Shown: piece after piece, positions 11,101 to 23,222 of the stretch | How the letters are laid out: each line of letters opens with the position of its first letter | Numbering within the stretch: the stretch's first letter is position 1 | NCBI GenBank assembly: GCA_963565915.1 | Contig: OY751485.1 | Span: 4,588,001-4,652,000 of the forward strand | Direction: 5' to 3' | DNA: 64,000 bases | DNA from: Entoloma clypeatum | Lineage: Eukaryota; Basidiomycota; Agaricomycetes; Agaricales; Entolomataceae | Notes under the pieces: generated by a model | The model's database searches: none | Told to the model about the DNA's origin: nothing | What the model saw: the letters and a program-made list of their open reading frames with translations, nothing else | Position numbers and translations under genes: made by a program

Positions 11101-13612
11101 CTATACTGATTGCATGCGACGATCACCCTATACGGCAGGCCAACGAACACCAAAGTTTGCTTCTGCTTTTCGATTTCGTGACACCGAACGAGTCATTGCG
11201 ATGGGAGAAACAGACAGAGATGAATGATCGCCCTCTCAAACAACCGGTCGGCTTTCGTACTGGCAACAAGGGTGCGAGAACGAGAGGGGTGAACTTCCAG
11301 GCGCCTTTCACCAGACGCCTTTCAAGCAAGAAGGCCCATGTTCTGGTGAGCACACAGCAATGGGAAGTTGCAAGAGGCCGCAGTCCACGGCAGACAGAAG
11401 AGTCTGTGGGTCCCGATGCATTTGTGTTGGGGGCAGCATAACGGGGCTAACTGTCGACAGTTAGGCGGGCATGGCTCCACCGTTTCCAATGTGTTCTTTC
11501 ATTGTATTCGCTCCACCTGGCGCCTCGCGGATTCCACTACCCTTGCCTGCGTTCTTCTTCCATGATCGCCCACAGCATATGTACGCAGCGGTCCTTTTAT
11601 GGCAAGTGTGACAAGGCGTCGGGTCACATATCGGGATGTGAGTCAGTTGCCCGCCTCATTGCGTTTCACACAGCTTGGTGAACAGCATCGAACAGCGATT
11701 CTGTCATGCAGGTGTAACCTGCGTCAGCAGCATGTCCGAGTTGTAACCACCGTATCAAGGGCCTTCAAACATGTCAAGCAGCAAAATTGTGGCAAGATTC
11801 CAAGGCTGGGCTTGAGGCGACAAAGGACCTGAGTCGACATTTGAATGCAACGAGGGCAGAAAACGAGGAGGCACTTGCCTCCACCTGTGTATAGAGGCTT
11901 GGGCCTGCTCTGTCTCCCATGTCCTGCAGGGAACTCCCAGCTCAATCGATCCCGGCATGGTTTCCCTTTCCTTCAAAGTATCATTGAAAGCTCAAACATC
12001 CAGCTCAGAAGAAGCGGTCATTTGATATCTTGGAATGTCCCCCCACCAGAAGATGTGGATTTCATAATTTTCCTCCCGTTGAACGAGTGGGCCAGCCTAA
12101 CGGCGCAATTATTTGACTTGCTTTATCGGATAGAATGTGTCTCCCCCGCCTACGGGACTGAGAATTGGAATGACGGGCGTCGCAAGTAGTCCCGTCCACC
12201 CTCCCAAATGGATGGCGTACCCTGAATCAAGGTCAAATTTTTGAAAGCTCAAGTTTCCGACCACGAGTATTTTCTTCTCCATGCTGTCCGAGTTTTGCAA
12301 GCATTGGCCCAAAAAGACGAGCAAGAAGACAGTGTGAGCGAGGCGAGGTGGTGGGGGTTCAACGGATCCCACCGTGACATTACCCAAACAGTGCTCATTT
12401 CATTCCTGTCTTTGTTGTTGTCTCACCTCTCGGCCGTCGCAAGACTACAAAATTCTACATTTGCCTTTTCCTCGACAACCAGAATCACCGTCTGGTCTTG
12501 TCGTTATTTTCAACTCAATATTATGTGAAACTCCCAGTTCCTCCCCAAGACGGCGACAAAAAGACAAGGCCACCCGCTCTTTTGGACGCTCCCAATAACG
12601 AATGTACGATGGGCCACGCGGTTGGCGTCCGGCTCACGTTCTGTTGGCGCGGGCTGTATCTTGGCGGTCGCCGGGGGGGTCGTTGTGGCCGGTGTCTGGA
12701 ATTACACCCTTCAATCACATAAAGGCAGGAATTTACCAGCGGGCGAGGCGTTGAACCCCTCGATAGAACACTACCGTCTATCAACCCCAGTGGATTTCCT
12801 CGAGACCTGAAACCCAACCCCACGATCAAGCGGCAGAGGCCTAGTCGTCACAAGAACAACCACCCCGCCATTTTACGCGACAAGACGCAGTCGACAATAG
12901 CGGCTGAAAGTTTTCATGCTCGATTTTGCCGCAAGCCACCAGCACCGTTGCGCACATATAGCCCCACGGCTCCCAAAATATCGGCCGCAACAGTTGACGC
13001 ACGGAGGAAATATTTCTAGACAGCACTGGATGTACGTCTCCGATTTCGGTATGGAGGAGCTCCGCATTGACATACAACAGGACGGCTATTGATTGGAGCT
13101 AGACAGTGGATGGACATAGTTCGACCAACTCCCAAATCCTGACCGCCCTAGGTTTTGGGAAATAAGTGCGGTATCACTTTCTTATTGACATTTCGATATG
13201 GGAACGTCGATAATACTCGTTCTCGAAAAGATGAACTTCTGGACGAGTCGATTATTCCTTCAGCTTGCAACAATGATATTCCAGATCGCTTCATCGTCCA
13301 TCGTACTCTTTCCATGAGTTTTTTTTTCTTCGTTCAGAACTCGCATGTCTACCCAGCGTCTACCTCTTGCAAGATATGGCGCTCATGAGCTACGTCCATT
13401 GATCGTTGCTGCACCTTGTGATCTGGGCGCTCAAAAATAATAAAGCGTGAATTCTACGAATGTCAGATTCAGGTAGATTGGTGCCTATATCTGCAATGAA
13501 GGAACAGATCTTGATGAGTGAGCAGGCGCGCCTTCATTTGATCACACCACGAGGCTTGGTGGCGGTGTAAAGGAACCTGCCTTCCATTCCGCGATCGCAA
13601 TGTCTCAAGATA
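8151..13612. other. Long stretch without a recognisable gene
   Basis: About 5.5 kb in which only short overlapping reading frames occur on both strands. None shows a known motif or can be joined convincingly by introns. No LTR, tail or target-site duplication was seen. It may be intergenic DNA, UTRs, long non-coding RNA or decayed sequence. Confidence 0.4.
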
Positions 13613-13613
13613 C

Positions 13614-13620
13614 TATAAAG
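13614..13620 (+). promoter_or_regulatory. TATA-like box upstream of the ten-exon gene
   Basis: TATAAAG lies about 55 nt before the ATG at 13673, a reasonable distance for a fungal core promoter with a short 5' UTR. Seen by eye only. Confidence 0.35.
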
Positions 13621-13672
13621 ATCCTCAGAGGTTGCTCTCATTCTTTCTGCCGTTATCACCCTGTTATCGACT

Positions 13673-16554
13673 ATGGGTCCTATGGAGACACGGAGGAGAG
13701 CGCTCATAGCCTCTCAACGACGCTGGGGAGATCCATCCCCTCTTTCCAAGCCTGGCCCCACCGATGTTGAAGATGATCGCAGCACGGATACAACCACCGT
13801 GGTCGATTTTTCCGAGGCGAACAAAGACGGGGAAAGGCAGGTACTCTCTAGTGAACCTTTGAGCTCTCAGGTCCGTTCATTGCACTGCTTGTAGTCCATC
13901 TTGTTGCTGACAATCTAAGCTTATATAGATAATCTCTGATTGCCGTGTCACAAACCCGACGTGAGTGCACCTTGTGTAGATCAAAGCAAATCGCGTCCCT
14001 TACTCCCTTCCCATCTGTGTACATCGCAGTCCTCGTACAACCTCCATGCCAATCACTTTGAGATCCCACAAGCGTCAACGCCGGGTCTTGGACTTCGTTG
14101 ACGTGCCTTCTCCCCCGTACCGGCTCAATCGCCGGCCGATACCCGGCTCAAACGTTGCTGGTTCAACAACACCTAGCCTTCACATAGATACTCCAAATAG
14201 CCAGGTGACGCGATTAGTCTTGTTTCAACCTCTATCCTCATGGCTCCATCCAGTCAAATCCTCCCAGACAAGAATTCTTAGCAGATGTCACCCCCGGGTC
14301 TGTGGTCATTCCAACACCTCCGCCTCCGCCATCAAGTGAGCATACCAGTCCACTACCGGCCTTGCCGCTGGAGCCAGAACCAGAGCCTGGTTCACCATCT
14401 GGCAGCTCAGTGTTGACGCCCCTCCCGAGCGAGCCTTCCGACCCGGAAGTAGACGAGCCTTTGAGAGTCGAACATGGAAATCTACCTCCGAGTACACTAG
14501 CTGATGATGCTGGAATTCTACTTCAACGACGTAGTGAAAAAAGCTCCTCAAACGCCCACAAGAACATGCGCTTTAACAAGAGACGGCGTCGGGACGAACA
14601 TGCGCTTTCAGAGGTCATTAATCACCAGATGACAAGTAATTATCAGGCAAACGCTGATGCCGATGCCGATGCAGACGCGGCCGTTTCAAACCCATTGGTT
14701 GATTCTGATGCCTCAACATTGAACGATGATACAAATCATGACCTCTTAACCTTGAATAATGATATCAATGATACTTTCGCCAGACCTGCCACGGATTCTA
14801 CTGGCCCAGCCCCTCTCGACCCGAGCAAATACGTCACTATGGAAGTGTTCCAAGGCGCGATGGACTCTGTCATTGAAAATCTCAAAGAATTAAAGGATCT
14901 GATTCCACGACCTGCGGAACGGCCTGTAATGCCAGTCCCAGGGACTACACACATGGATACCATGACGGTCGCTTCATTAGCATCGCATATGTTCGACACA
15001 GTACGTGGTACACTGATAGCAGAGGCACAACTGACTGTCTGGACTGTTGACAGTTTGTTTCCCGGTTTGTACGTCGACCACCCCAGTCTCATTCTCATTT
15101 GCTGACATATCCTTCAGTCTTTCGCGGGTCTCACCCCTCAAGTAGATATCTAAAACAATTACAAGAAAGTCAATGTTGGCTGATTCGTTTCTCATTCAGG
15201 CTATTCAACATCAACCAACGCTGCTTGAGCATGTACCCGCGGTACGAAACACTTACCTGGTCTCATCGCCAAGAAGTGACTCACGGATTCGTTGTAGATA
15301 TATAGAATAAGGGATTATGCTTCGACAACGGAGAATCAATATAGAGGATCGTCCAGTGGCTTTCCACCGCAGAACGATCTCCAACCACAGAACATCTTCC
15401 AACGGCAGAATAACTATCGACCAGCGAGCGACTTCCAAACTCAGGGTGACTTTCGACCTCCGGACCACTTACGATCTCAGGACCACTTGCGACCTCAGGA
15501 TGACTTTCGACCTCACGACGAGTTTCTGACCCAGAACGAAATCCGATCTCAGACCGATGTTTGGCCCCAGAACGGCCCTCGACCACATAACGCCCGACCA
15601 CATAAGTACTTCCGGCCTCAAACCAACTTCCAACCACCATTCCGCCCACGAGGTGGTTTCCGACCGCATCGTGAGTTCTTGTCACATAACGAGTTCCAGC
15701 CACACGAAGGTATTTTTTCCGCCCTACATACTTGAATTTCCAGGCTCTAACTTTCATGCGATTGAAGCTGGACCGAGCGCGAAACCATACGGTAGACCCA
15801 CCCCCGGCCAATGGGAGAGCAACAAACCCCAAGGTATGCCACAATTTCATCACCGGCAGATGGGACCCCATCAGCGGAATCGTTTTGTTCACAAACAAAC
15901 CTCCGGCGCGGCACCAACGAATGAACCCAGGATTTGGAGGCCAAGAAGCCCATCACCGAGTCACGACGTTCCGTCCCATGGTCACTCCCAATCTCCCAGG
16001 ACATCGATAACTACCGGTAGCAGCACAGGACCACGCACTGGACCGCCGGACGGGCAGCAACGGTCCCAGAAATCTCAGGAGGACCAGGATCACAATACCT
16101 TCCATGCAACAAGACACCGTGAAGAGGATGAAAGACCGGCTTCACGCTCACCTGAACGCGATGGTGCTTCGGGTCCGCGGTATGAAGTCGGGAACGACCA
16201 TAACGGATATCAAGTGAGATCTCGAAATGCTTCGTTAGACAAAGACAGTGACGATACCCACTGTAAAATTCCCCCCCTTATTCTCTTTGGAACATCTTAC
16301 TGACGACACTACAGCTATGGACTCGCATTGGGAAGATAATTACGACCAGGATGAGCACGTAGCGTCTCATGAGAGATCTGCAGAAATGAGTCACCCCTCC
16401 AACGCCTCGCCTCAACGAAATCGGAGGAAGGATTCACTTTCACCCGCTTCCGCCAACGGCGAGGAAATACGTATGTGTTGGACCAATCCGGTCAGTCACG
16501 ATATCGAATTAATACCATCTTTTAGATGAATTGTCGAAAAACCCCTGGACGTGA
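13673..16554 (+). CDS. Uncharacterised disordered protein with RPQ-type repeats, ten exons
   Basis: A continuous model joins 13673-13840, 13929-13960, 14030-14204, 14254-15000, 15118-15141, 15200-15241, 15298-15709, 15744-16262, 16315-16470 and 16526-16554: 2304 nt, 767 aa. All joins have GT-AG ends and agree in phase. Exon 1 could also end at 13870. The protein is low-complexity: basic and proline-rich at the N terminus, then a PPPPP/EPEPEPGSPSGSS region and a short Asp-Ala-Asp run. Exon 7 encodes a degenerate repeat of about 7-9 residues of the form (D/N)-F-RPQ, and the C-terminal half is rich in Arg, Ser, Gln and His. No enzyme motif is visible. The repeat composition suggests an RNA- or scaffold-type disordered protein, but that is inference. 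Confidence 0.6.
15352..15700 (+). repeat. Coding tandem repeat, F-x-PQ-N/D type
   Basis: Exon 7 of the ten-exon gene encodes about a dozen imperfect units such as QNDLQP, QNIFQR, QDDFRPH and QTNFQP. At DNA level they show as repeated GACCTC/CGACC blocks of 18-27 nt. Confidence 0.55.
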
Positions 16555-17716
16555 AAGGCTCCTTTCTCGTGTACTATCCTGCTCAGATGCTTTCTGAGTC
16601 ACTGCTCCAAATATCCCCTCCTATATGTGCAGTTCCTAGCACGATTGCCTGGGAGTGACGTGCGCCTCGTTTTGCTAGGAATACCTGTTATGCATTTTCC
16701 ACCGGGCGGAATGAGGGTTTGAAATTCCAGGGAGACGAACGCAGGCCAACTGTGCTGTACCTATATAATACCGGTCCGGACAGATTACAAATCTAACCTT
16801 CTTGATCCACCATCCACACCTTCCATTTAAGGCTACACTGTCACACATGTCGCAACAGGTTCTGGGCCCCGCGCTCGTAGCCTAAACATCATCGATATCG
16901 CGTACTATCGTTAACCCAGTGCATCACTTTTATAGATGGGTCTCTAGCTTTACATAGACATATCCAAATTCTATAATTCCTGCACCATTCGAAAGCCTGT
17001 CATCTCTGCTTCAAGATGGTAGTAACGATCTTGAGGGGATGTGGAGGAGAACAAGTGCTAGAGATGGAATCTTGAAGGGTTTGGAGATGCATCACCTGTC
17101 ACGATTGTGCCGCTTCGGCAGGGGGACATGCATCACGCGCTCGCACATGGATCCTGAGTTTAAACTCTAAACTGCATCGTCTCCGCTGCCCGACTGTCAC
17201 ACTCGACTACCCTCACCTTTTTTATGGTTGCGTCTCGTGTCTATGCCTCTACAAATGTATATTTCACTTGGAATACAATTGGACAGGGTTGTGCTCAAAG
17301 GATCAGCAATTTTTTCTTTTTTCTGAGCACCAACAGTGTGAAATATGCTTTTTCAGAGCACTTTTTGAGCCACAGAACGAGCCCTCAACCTGGAGTACAG
17401 AAATATAATGGTCTCAAATATTCTACCATGTGTAACAATGCTTGATCTTGACATCCCAAGGCCCCGATGTGGATTGTGGTGCTGGGGGAGGTCAATCAGT
17501 GGGTGATGCATCACTACAGTACGTGGGTAAATTTTGAGTGATGCATCACTGGGTTAGAGTGTGTTCAGCCAACATTTGAACCAAATATTTTCACGCTTTA
17601 CAACTCTGTGCCGTTGGGGCCGCCGGAAAGCACCAAGTGATCAATGGTGGAGTTTGTGGCATCCGCTCATTTTCACCCACCATGATTATCGATAATCAGG
17701 ATCAACGCCTGAAGGC
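16555..17716. other. Intergenic, nothing recognised
   Basis: About 1.16 kb between the ten-exon gene and a Gypsy LTR. No supported gene or RNA was seen. The phrase GATGCATCAC recurs several times between 17088 and 17545, unexplained. Confidence 0.35.
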
Positions 17717-18149
17717 TGTAAGGGCGACCTTATGATCCAAGACTCAAACTCAGATACTTGCAAGGGAGATCCGAAGTTTAGATTGAGCAGTCTGATAAGT
17801 AATACAACACACACCTTGCAAGGGAGATCCGAAGAGAAAGTTCTAAGGATTCCCCTGCAAGCTAGCAAGATAAATAGTAAAATGAGATATGAAATAGGAG
17901 ATAAAACGAGACGCATGAATGATGAGCAATGATTGGGAGTAGCGATGAAGGATGAATGGAAACAAGATGAATGATAGTACCTGCGATCCGACGTGCGGAG
18001 TAGCGGATGGGGGCAGAGTTGTCGGATGCAGAGAGGCGGATAAGATGTCGGAGACAGTGGATACGATCAGAGGACGTCGGAGATGGTGGAATAGAAAGGA
18101 AAGGAAGAAAGGAAAGGAAAAGTAAAAAGTGAAAGTGGTTGCCCTTACA
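17717..18149 (-). repeat. Gypsy-A LTR (minus orientation)
   Basis: A 433-bp LTR beginning TGTAAGGGC and ending GCCCTTACA. It is closely similar to 60542-60975. The adjacent CACCCCCCCC (minus-strand polypurine tract) shows it is the 3' LTR of a minus-strand element. It holds two internal copies of CTTGCAAGGGAGATCCGAAG. Confidence 0.85.
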
Positions 18150-18748
18150 TCACCCCCCCCTTCAAGGCACGGCGTCTCGACGTGTCAGGCAAAATGAGTC
18201 GAATATTGCGACGGCGATCCGCCGCGGAGCTCCCAGATGACGTCGGTAGAAGTCGCGGACTAGGCACGGAGCGTGGACATTGCCTTCTGCTTCCCAGGAA
18301 TTCTCTTCGTAGCCATATCCCTTCTATTTGACCAAGAATTGAAGCTTGCCTCGATGCAGTCGGCTGTCCAAGAGGTTTTCAACATCGTACTCTAATTCTT
18401 CTCCGACTACCGTCGGAGGCGGAGGAGAGTGGACTTGGCGTTGGAAGGGGTCGTCGGGAACTAGTGAAAGTTTGACGACATGGAATACTGGGTGAACGTG
18501 GGACATGGAAGGGGGAAGGCGAAGTTCATAGGCATGTGTTCCGACAGGTCGGACCACTGGGAAAGGGCCTACATATCAATGTGCAAGTTTTTTTGTGGGT
18601 CGGGTGGTTTTGAGGTCTGATGAGTCTAAAAAGACCTTGTCCCCCGGGCGGAATGTCGGAGTGGTGCTCCGATGCTGGTTGTAGTATCGCGCCATGTCAT
18701 CTTTTGCCTTTGTCAGTGCTGCGCGAGCCTCCTCTAGAGTGGACTTAC
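18150..18748 (-). pseudogene. Gypsy-A integrase C-terminus, broken
   Basis: Minus-strand sequence encodes the distal integrase region (FRPGDKVFLDSSDLKT, then VRPVGTHAYELRLPPSM and VFHVVKLSL). A chromodomain start follows (DVENLLDSRLHRGKLQFLVK). Compared with the copy at 60987-61578, the arginine codon after LAH has become TGA here, and further stops follow. This is a dead fragment, recognisable by direct comparison within the window. Confidence 0.8.
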
Positions 18749-20476
18749 GGGGTCCTGGTGCTACCAGTAATAGTCGAGCCACTCAACCCCCGACCTGAAC
18801 TCCTCCTCCCCACAGCCCACATCCAAACCGAACCTATCCCCACCCACCCGCCCACATCGCCAACCCCACCCAACCCCCAAGGGCACTCGACCCCATGTCG
18901 ATTTCCCCAAAAAACCTGTCCCAAAGAGCTGGGACCCCGAATGCCACCCAGAAACCGCTCCCCACGCGATCTGAAATCACGAGCCTGATGACCGGCACCC
19001 ACGGGACGATCAACAGCAGCCAAGACGCCCGCAAATGGTTTGACTCCAAGGGTTGGATCCTTGCGGCCGAATCTTACGATCAATCAAAACTTGTCAGGAT
19101 ACTCCTTACCGCTGCCCTACTCCCCAAGATCCCAACCGATGCCGCGGCCGCCATACGAGGCGTTGCCCTTCTCCTTGAAGATGACATCACCGACACCCTC
19201 TCATCCTTCCTAGCCACGGCCATTGCCGACAAGGTCACCTCCCTCATCTCCAATGCCAACAACGATCTCCTCACTGCGAAGACCTTCCTCAATGCCAATG
19301 CCACCCAACAAGCCGCGACTTCCCTCGATCTCAAGGAAACAGCGACCCAACACTCCACCACCACCGCCAATCTCAATGACATCACCACAAAACTCGCCAC
19401 CGCCACCGCCGCCGGCACTCACCCCCTCCCCCCCCTCAGGCCCATGACCCCCCTCGCCACCCCCCCCAACTCCCAGCCCCCAACCATCCCAAGATCCTTC
19501 AACCCGGAAGCCTCCAATGACCAAACCAGGATCCAACAGCGCCTCCTTGCGGCATCTTGCTCGATTCTAGTCCAGATCGACCCCAAATCCGACCCAACCC
19601 CCAAGAACCCCTCGCCCGGCACCATAACCAAGATCCGCAATGACATCAACGCCGACCTCCAGAAACTCAACGAACTCGGAGATGCCTTCATGGACTTCCA
19701 GAAGACCAAAACCGTGATCAGAGGCATCCAGATCCTTGAACGCGGCACCTACCTCCTCGATCTCAACTCCCCCACCTCAGCTGAACACTTCAAAACCTAC
19801 GCCAGTGAACCCACCTCTTCCCTTCTATTGGACCACTTCGGCCCATCCGCCAATATCAAATTAAGGACGTTTAACCTCATCTTCAAATTCGTCCCCTGCA
19901 CAGGAGAATTTGACCCATCGGACCACCACCACTTAACCGAAATTGAACAGGACAACGACCTACACCCCGGCTCCATCACCTCAGCCTCCTGGATCAAGCA
20001 CCCTGACCGCCGCAGCCCCAAACAAACAGCAGCCTCCCTTAAAGTCCTATGCTCCTCAGCCGAATCTGCCAACCACCTCCTTACCAAGAAGACCTTCGTC
20101 GCCGGCCATGTTATAACAGTAACCAAAGACCTACGGGAACCCACACACTGCAACAAGTGCCAGCAATACGGCCACATCCGCGCCTCATGCCCCAACGTCG
20201 AAACATGCGCCCACTGCGCAAGGGAAGCCCACCCTACAGCCGAATGTCCCCCATCGCAACCCCCCCACTGTGTCTCCTGTGGACCATCGCTCCACCACAT
20301 GAGCTACTTCAGGGATTGCCCCACCTTCCGCGCCAAATGCTCTGACTTGGACAGCAGATACCCCGAGAACGCCATGTCCTACTTCCCAACGGGCGAACCC
20401 TGCACGTGGGCGTTCGCACCCCCAAAACTCTCCACTTCTCCCCTGACTCACAGACCTCGCCTAGACCACCGCCCCC
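18749..20476 (+). mobile_element. 5' part of a Tad-like LINE
   Basis: Begins where Gypsy-A homology breaks off and ends where the Gypsy-1 5' LTR starts. It comprises about 146 nt of leader plus ORF1. The reverse-transcriptase ORF2 is absent and does not reappear beyond Gypsy-1. Confidence 0.7.
18895..20476 (+). CDS. LINE ORF1, Gag-like nucleic-acid-binding protein
   Basis: An open frame of 527 codons up to the LTR junction encodes a LINE ORF1 protein. The middle is Ala/Thr/Pro-rich and the C terminus has zinc knuckles: CNKCQQYGHIRASC starting near residue 419, CAHCAREAHPTAEC, and a third CxxC...H...C cluster (CVSCGPSLHHMSYFRDC). Such proteins coat LINE RNA in the ribonucleoprotein used for target-primed reverse transcription. 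The segment RYPENAMSYFPTGEPCTW after the knuckles is typical of fungal Tad-clade ORF1. The frame has no stop. The Gypsy-1 LTR supplies the last codons and a stop at 20484, so the natural C-terminus may be lost. Confidence 0.75.
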
Positions 20477-20765
20477 TGTTATGATCGTATTTTCACTTTT
20501 CACTTTATCTTATCTTATCTCGATCTTATCTTATCTACATCATATCATACATGAGGACATCTTATCATTATCGCGCAGCATGACGCTGCCACAACGCAGC
20601 CTCATGGAATTTACATATATAAGTAGGGTACTTTCACTTGTATTCAATAGCTTGTTCTCTTGAGATTCCCGCTGGGTCTCTTGGCAATACAGTTCTCTTA
20701 TCATCTTTCCACTTTGTTCCTAAGTTTGGGCTCGCAACGTCGTTTGACTTAGCGTCGCCTCAACA
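20477..20765 (+). repeat. Gypsy-1 5' LTR
   Basis: 289 bp, TGTTATGATC...CCTCAACA, with a TATATAAG promoter box at 20616-20623. It differs from the 3' LTR at 12 positions by eye, all CG versus TG/CA. Confidence 0.92.
20616..20623 (+). promoter_or_regulatory. TATA box in Gypsy-1 5' LTR
   Basis: TATATAAG, conserved in the 3' LTR. Likely the core promoter for the element's genomic RNA. Confidence 0.5.
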
Positions 20766-21345
20766 GAAGAACAAGCTCTTTCTACTCGCCCGCCCAAACA
20801 CACACCTCCCACTCCATCATCACTATCCCCGCCGTTTCGCACTTTTGCGTTAAAAGTCGCACTTCGTTATTACACGCGGACCCTAGCGTTAAGGGGGATC
20901 TCCCGGACTTCAGGGATAAGAAGAGAAACGCTTGGTGCACCCACTATATCTAGCATTGCCGTTTGAGACACATAGGGAAATGTTGAGCCCGTCCCGTGTT
21001 GAGGTGACCAAAGGCCGACGCAACTAACCTTCGGGAAAGCTGCTGGCGCGTGTGATGGTTGGAGAGAGCAGACCGTACACGTCTAGATCACAAAAGGTGT
21101 TCCAACCCCCGACCCTATTTCAGGATATCGACCAGTCCAGCGCGCGTAGGGGATCTGACCGCGTGGACTTCATTTTTCCTAGATCTTCCTTTACTCGGGT
21201 AAATCGGCTACCTGGGTAAACAGATCGCTCTTTGGGTTTTTTTTCTTTTAGATTTTTTCTCGCCTAAGCGTTAGAACAGGGTCGTGCGCCCGACGCAAGG
21301 TACTACTGTTCAAAAAAAACAACCACTCCCCCTCATCACACCATT
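20766..21345 (+). other. Gypsy-1 leader (580 nt untranslated)
   Basis: Lies between the 5' LTR and gag. It should contain the primer-binding site, expected just after 20765, and packaging signals. I could not match the primer-binding site to a particular tRNA. Confidence 0.5.
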
Positions 21346-22449
21346 ATGGCCAAAGGCACCAATGCCCAATTCGACGAAGAATTTGAACAACACCACGCAC
21401 CATCACCCTTACCTCCGATACCACTGTTAAATCACCCCCCCCCACAAAACAACAATTGTGGAAGGAAATTAGAAGTCGCCGCAGATCCCGGCAAATACAA
21501 TGGATCCAAAGCAACGTTCACAGTATGGTGGACTAAGATGCTCGCATGGCTCAGGGTCAACCGAGAGCTATTCAATGGAGAAGAAGAAGTGTGCATTGCA
21601 GTGTGGTCGCGATTGGATGGTCCCACGGCAGGAGTTTACGGGGAAACCTGTTTGAATCAATGTATGGAATCAGAAGATTGGCCAACGTACCGGGAGCTAG
21701 TCAGTGAAATCACAACGAGGTTTTGTCCCACCACTGAGATCGAATGGGCCCGATCCAAAATCGAGAGCTTTAAGCAAGGTTCAATGAAGACCGATGATTG
21801 GATTACGCAATTCGGGACCCTGGTGATCAAGGGCAAGATTGAGGAAAGGCACGGTGTAACCCTTTTGGAAAGGAACGCCAAGGAATCTATCATGCAACAA
21901 CTCTTCCAGCAAGGAAGGAGAAAGTCCACGGTGCAGGGCACCTGTGAAGAACTTTTGGCAATCGGCAGAGCGGAAGAGACCTTCACAGCAAGACCAGGCA
22001 TGAGGACTGGCAATAACTTTGGACAACAATGTAACACATGGGGCAATCGGCCCGCATATGGACAACAGCAGCAGCCGCAACAGAGGCCCTTTGGGCAACA
22101 ACAGAATGGGGGGTACCATCCTCAACAACAAAACGGTCAACAACAACAACAGCAGCAACCACGACGGGATCCAAATGCAATGGACATCGATAGGAACCAG
22201 AGACGCGCTCCTGGTAATTGTTATAACTGCGGCGGACAGGGGCATTTTGCCCGAGATTGCAGACGGCCACAGCGCAGGGTACAAGCAGCAATGATCGAAC
22301 AGATCGACAAACAAGAGGAGGAGGAAATTTTGAGACAGATCAACGTGAGGCGTCAAGTGCGCCAAGCTAATAATGGACAGCAGGGCCAACCGGCTCAGAA
22401 CAACGGACAAGCTGCAGCACAGCAGGATTTTGTAAACGTCAACCAGTAA
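21346..22449 (+). CDS. gag: Gypsy-1 Gag
   Basis: A 367-aa capsid/nucleocapsid polyprotein that would assemble virus-like particles in the cytoplasm. The retrotransposon-gag core lies in the first ~210 residues (KYNGSKATFTVWWTKMLAWL near the start). A Gln/Asn-rich linker follows. A single CCHC knuckle, CYNCGGQGHFARDC, begins near residue 292, preceded by DPNAMDIDR, a motif usual in basidiomycete Gypsy gags. The frame is intact from ATG to TAA. Pol lies in the -1 frame and overlaps the end of gag (22374-22446). Confidence 0.85.
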   Translation: MAKGTNAQFDEEFEQHHAPSPLPPIPLLNHPPPQNNNCGRKLEVAADPGKYNGSKATFTVWWTKMLAWLRVNRELFNGEEEVCIAVWSRLDGPTAGVYGETCLNQCMESEDWPTYRELVSEITTRFCPTTEIEWARSKIESFKQGSMKTDDWITQFGTLVIKGKIEERHGVTLLERNAKESIMQQLFQQGRRKSTVQGTCEELLAIGRAEETFTARPGMRTGNNFGQQCNTWGNRPAYGQQQQPQQRPFGQQQNGGYHPQQQNGQQQQQQQPRRDPNAMDIDRNQRRAPGNCYNCGGQGHFARDCRRPQRRVQAAMIEQIDKQEEEEILRQINVRRQVRQANNGQQGQPAQNNGQAAAQQDFVNVNQ

Positions 22450-23209
22450 TTCCCCTGCTGGCTCTGACAAATCGATATGAACAATTGCCTATAGACTCTT
22501 ACATACATAAAGACACTGTAAATTCTTGGTTTCAAAAGCTTACAGACGCAGCAGTTACATACAATAAAATACTATTGGACAAACCCAAAAAGGTAAAAAC
22601 CCAAAAAAATAGCACAGATGAATCGGACTTAGATACACTTGTAAACTATATCATTGGGGAGCCCTCGGCAATGAGGCTTGGTTTGTCCCCTATGGATGAA
22701 TGCTTAATTCCCTGTTGCGAAGAATCAGATAATTTAACTAGGCAAATGGACTCTATGGGGGAACCATCTTTTATTCGATCCGCTTCTTTGGAAAAGGAGC
22801 TTATGATGAAAATCACACTGGAAACGTTGCAGGACAAACACACATTTGATGTTGAAGCATTATTAGACTCAGGGGCGACAGGGATGTTCATAGATCTGGA
22901 CTTCGCTAAAAGGAATAACATTAAATTAAGGGAACTACCTTTCCCCATTTGGGTCTACAACATTGATGGCATGCTTAACCAAGGAGGTTCGATCACGCAT
23001 GAAGCAGTCATGGCTATGCGGTATAAAGGACACGTGGAGATAGCAGTGTTTGAAGCATGCAACCTAGGAAAAGCTAAAATTATCGTTGGACATACTTGGC
23101 TGAAACGTCATAATCCAGAAATCGATTGGGAAAAAGCGGAAATTAAATTATCAAGATGTCCAGAAGAATGTGGCATGCGTCGAACACATTACTTAAATAA
23201 AACTGCAAG
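22374..23209 (+). CDS. pol: Gypsy-1 Pol, part 1: protease
   Basis: This reading frame is open from 22374, inside the end of gag and in the -1 frame relative to it. There is no ATG near the junction, so expression by -1 ribosomal frameshifting is likely. It encodes a retropepsin with active-site LLDSGATGMFID (catalytic Asp codon 22866-22868) and a conserved distal GHTWLKRHNPEIDW block. The frame is cut at 23210 by a LINE and continues unchanged at 24990. Confidence 0.8.
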
Positions 23210-23222
23210 GACCAGATGGGGT
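23210..23222 (+). repeat. Left target-site duplication of nested LINE
   Basis: GACCAGATGGGGT, repeated exactly at 24977-24989. A 13-bp duplication fits target-primed reverse transcription. Confidence 0.9.

Larger units (their letters stand above)
17717..18748 (-). mobile_element. Gypsy-A remnant: 3' LTR plus integrase end
   Basis: The 3' end of a chromovirus-type Gypsy on the minus strand. Homology to the copy at 60542-61578 stops abruptly at 18748, where LINE sequence begins, so the remnant is truncated at that junction. Confidence 0.8.

Noticed and set aside
17088..17545. Recurrent GATGCATCAC phrase as a CRISPR-like or regulatory array
   Set aside because: Irregular spacing and few copies in a eukaryotic context; no array structure.
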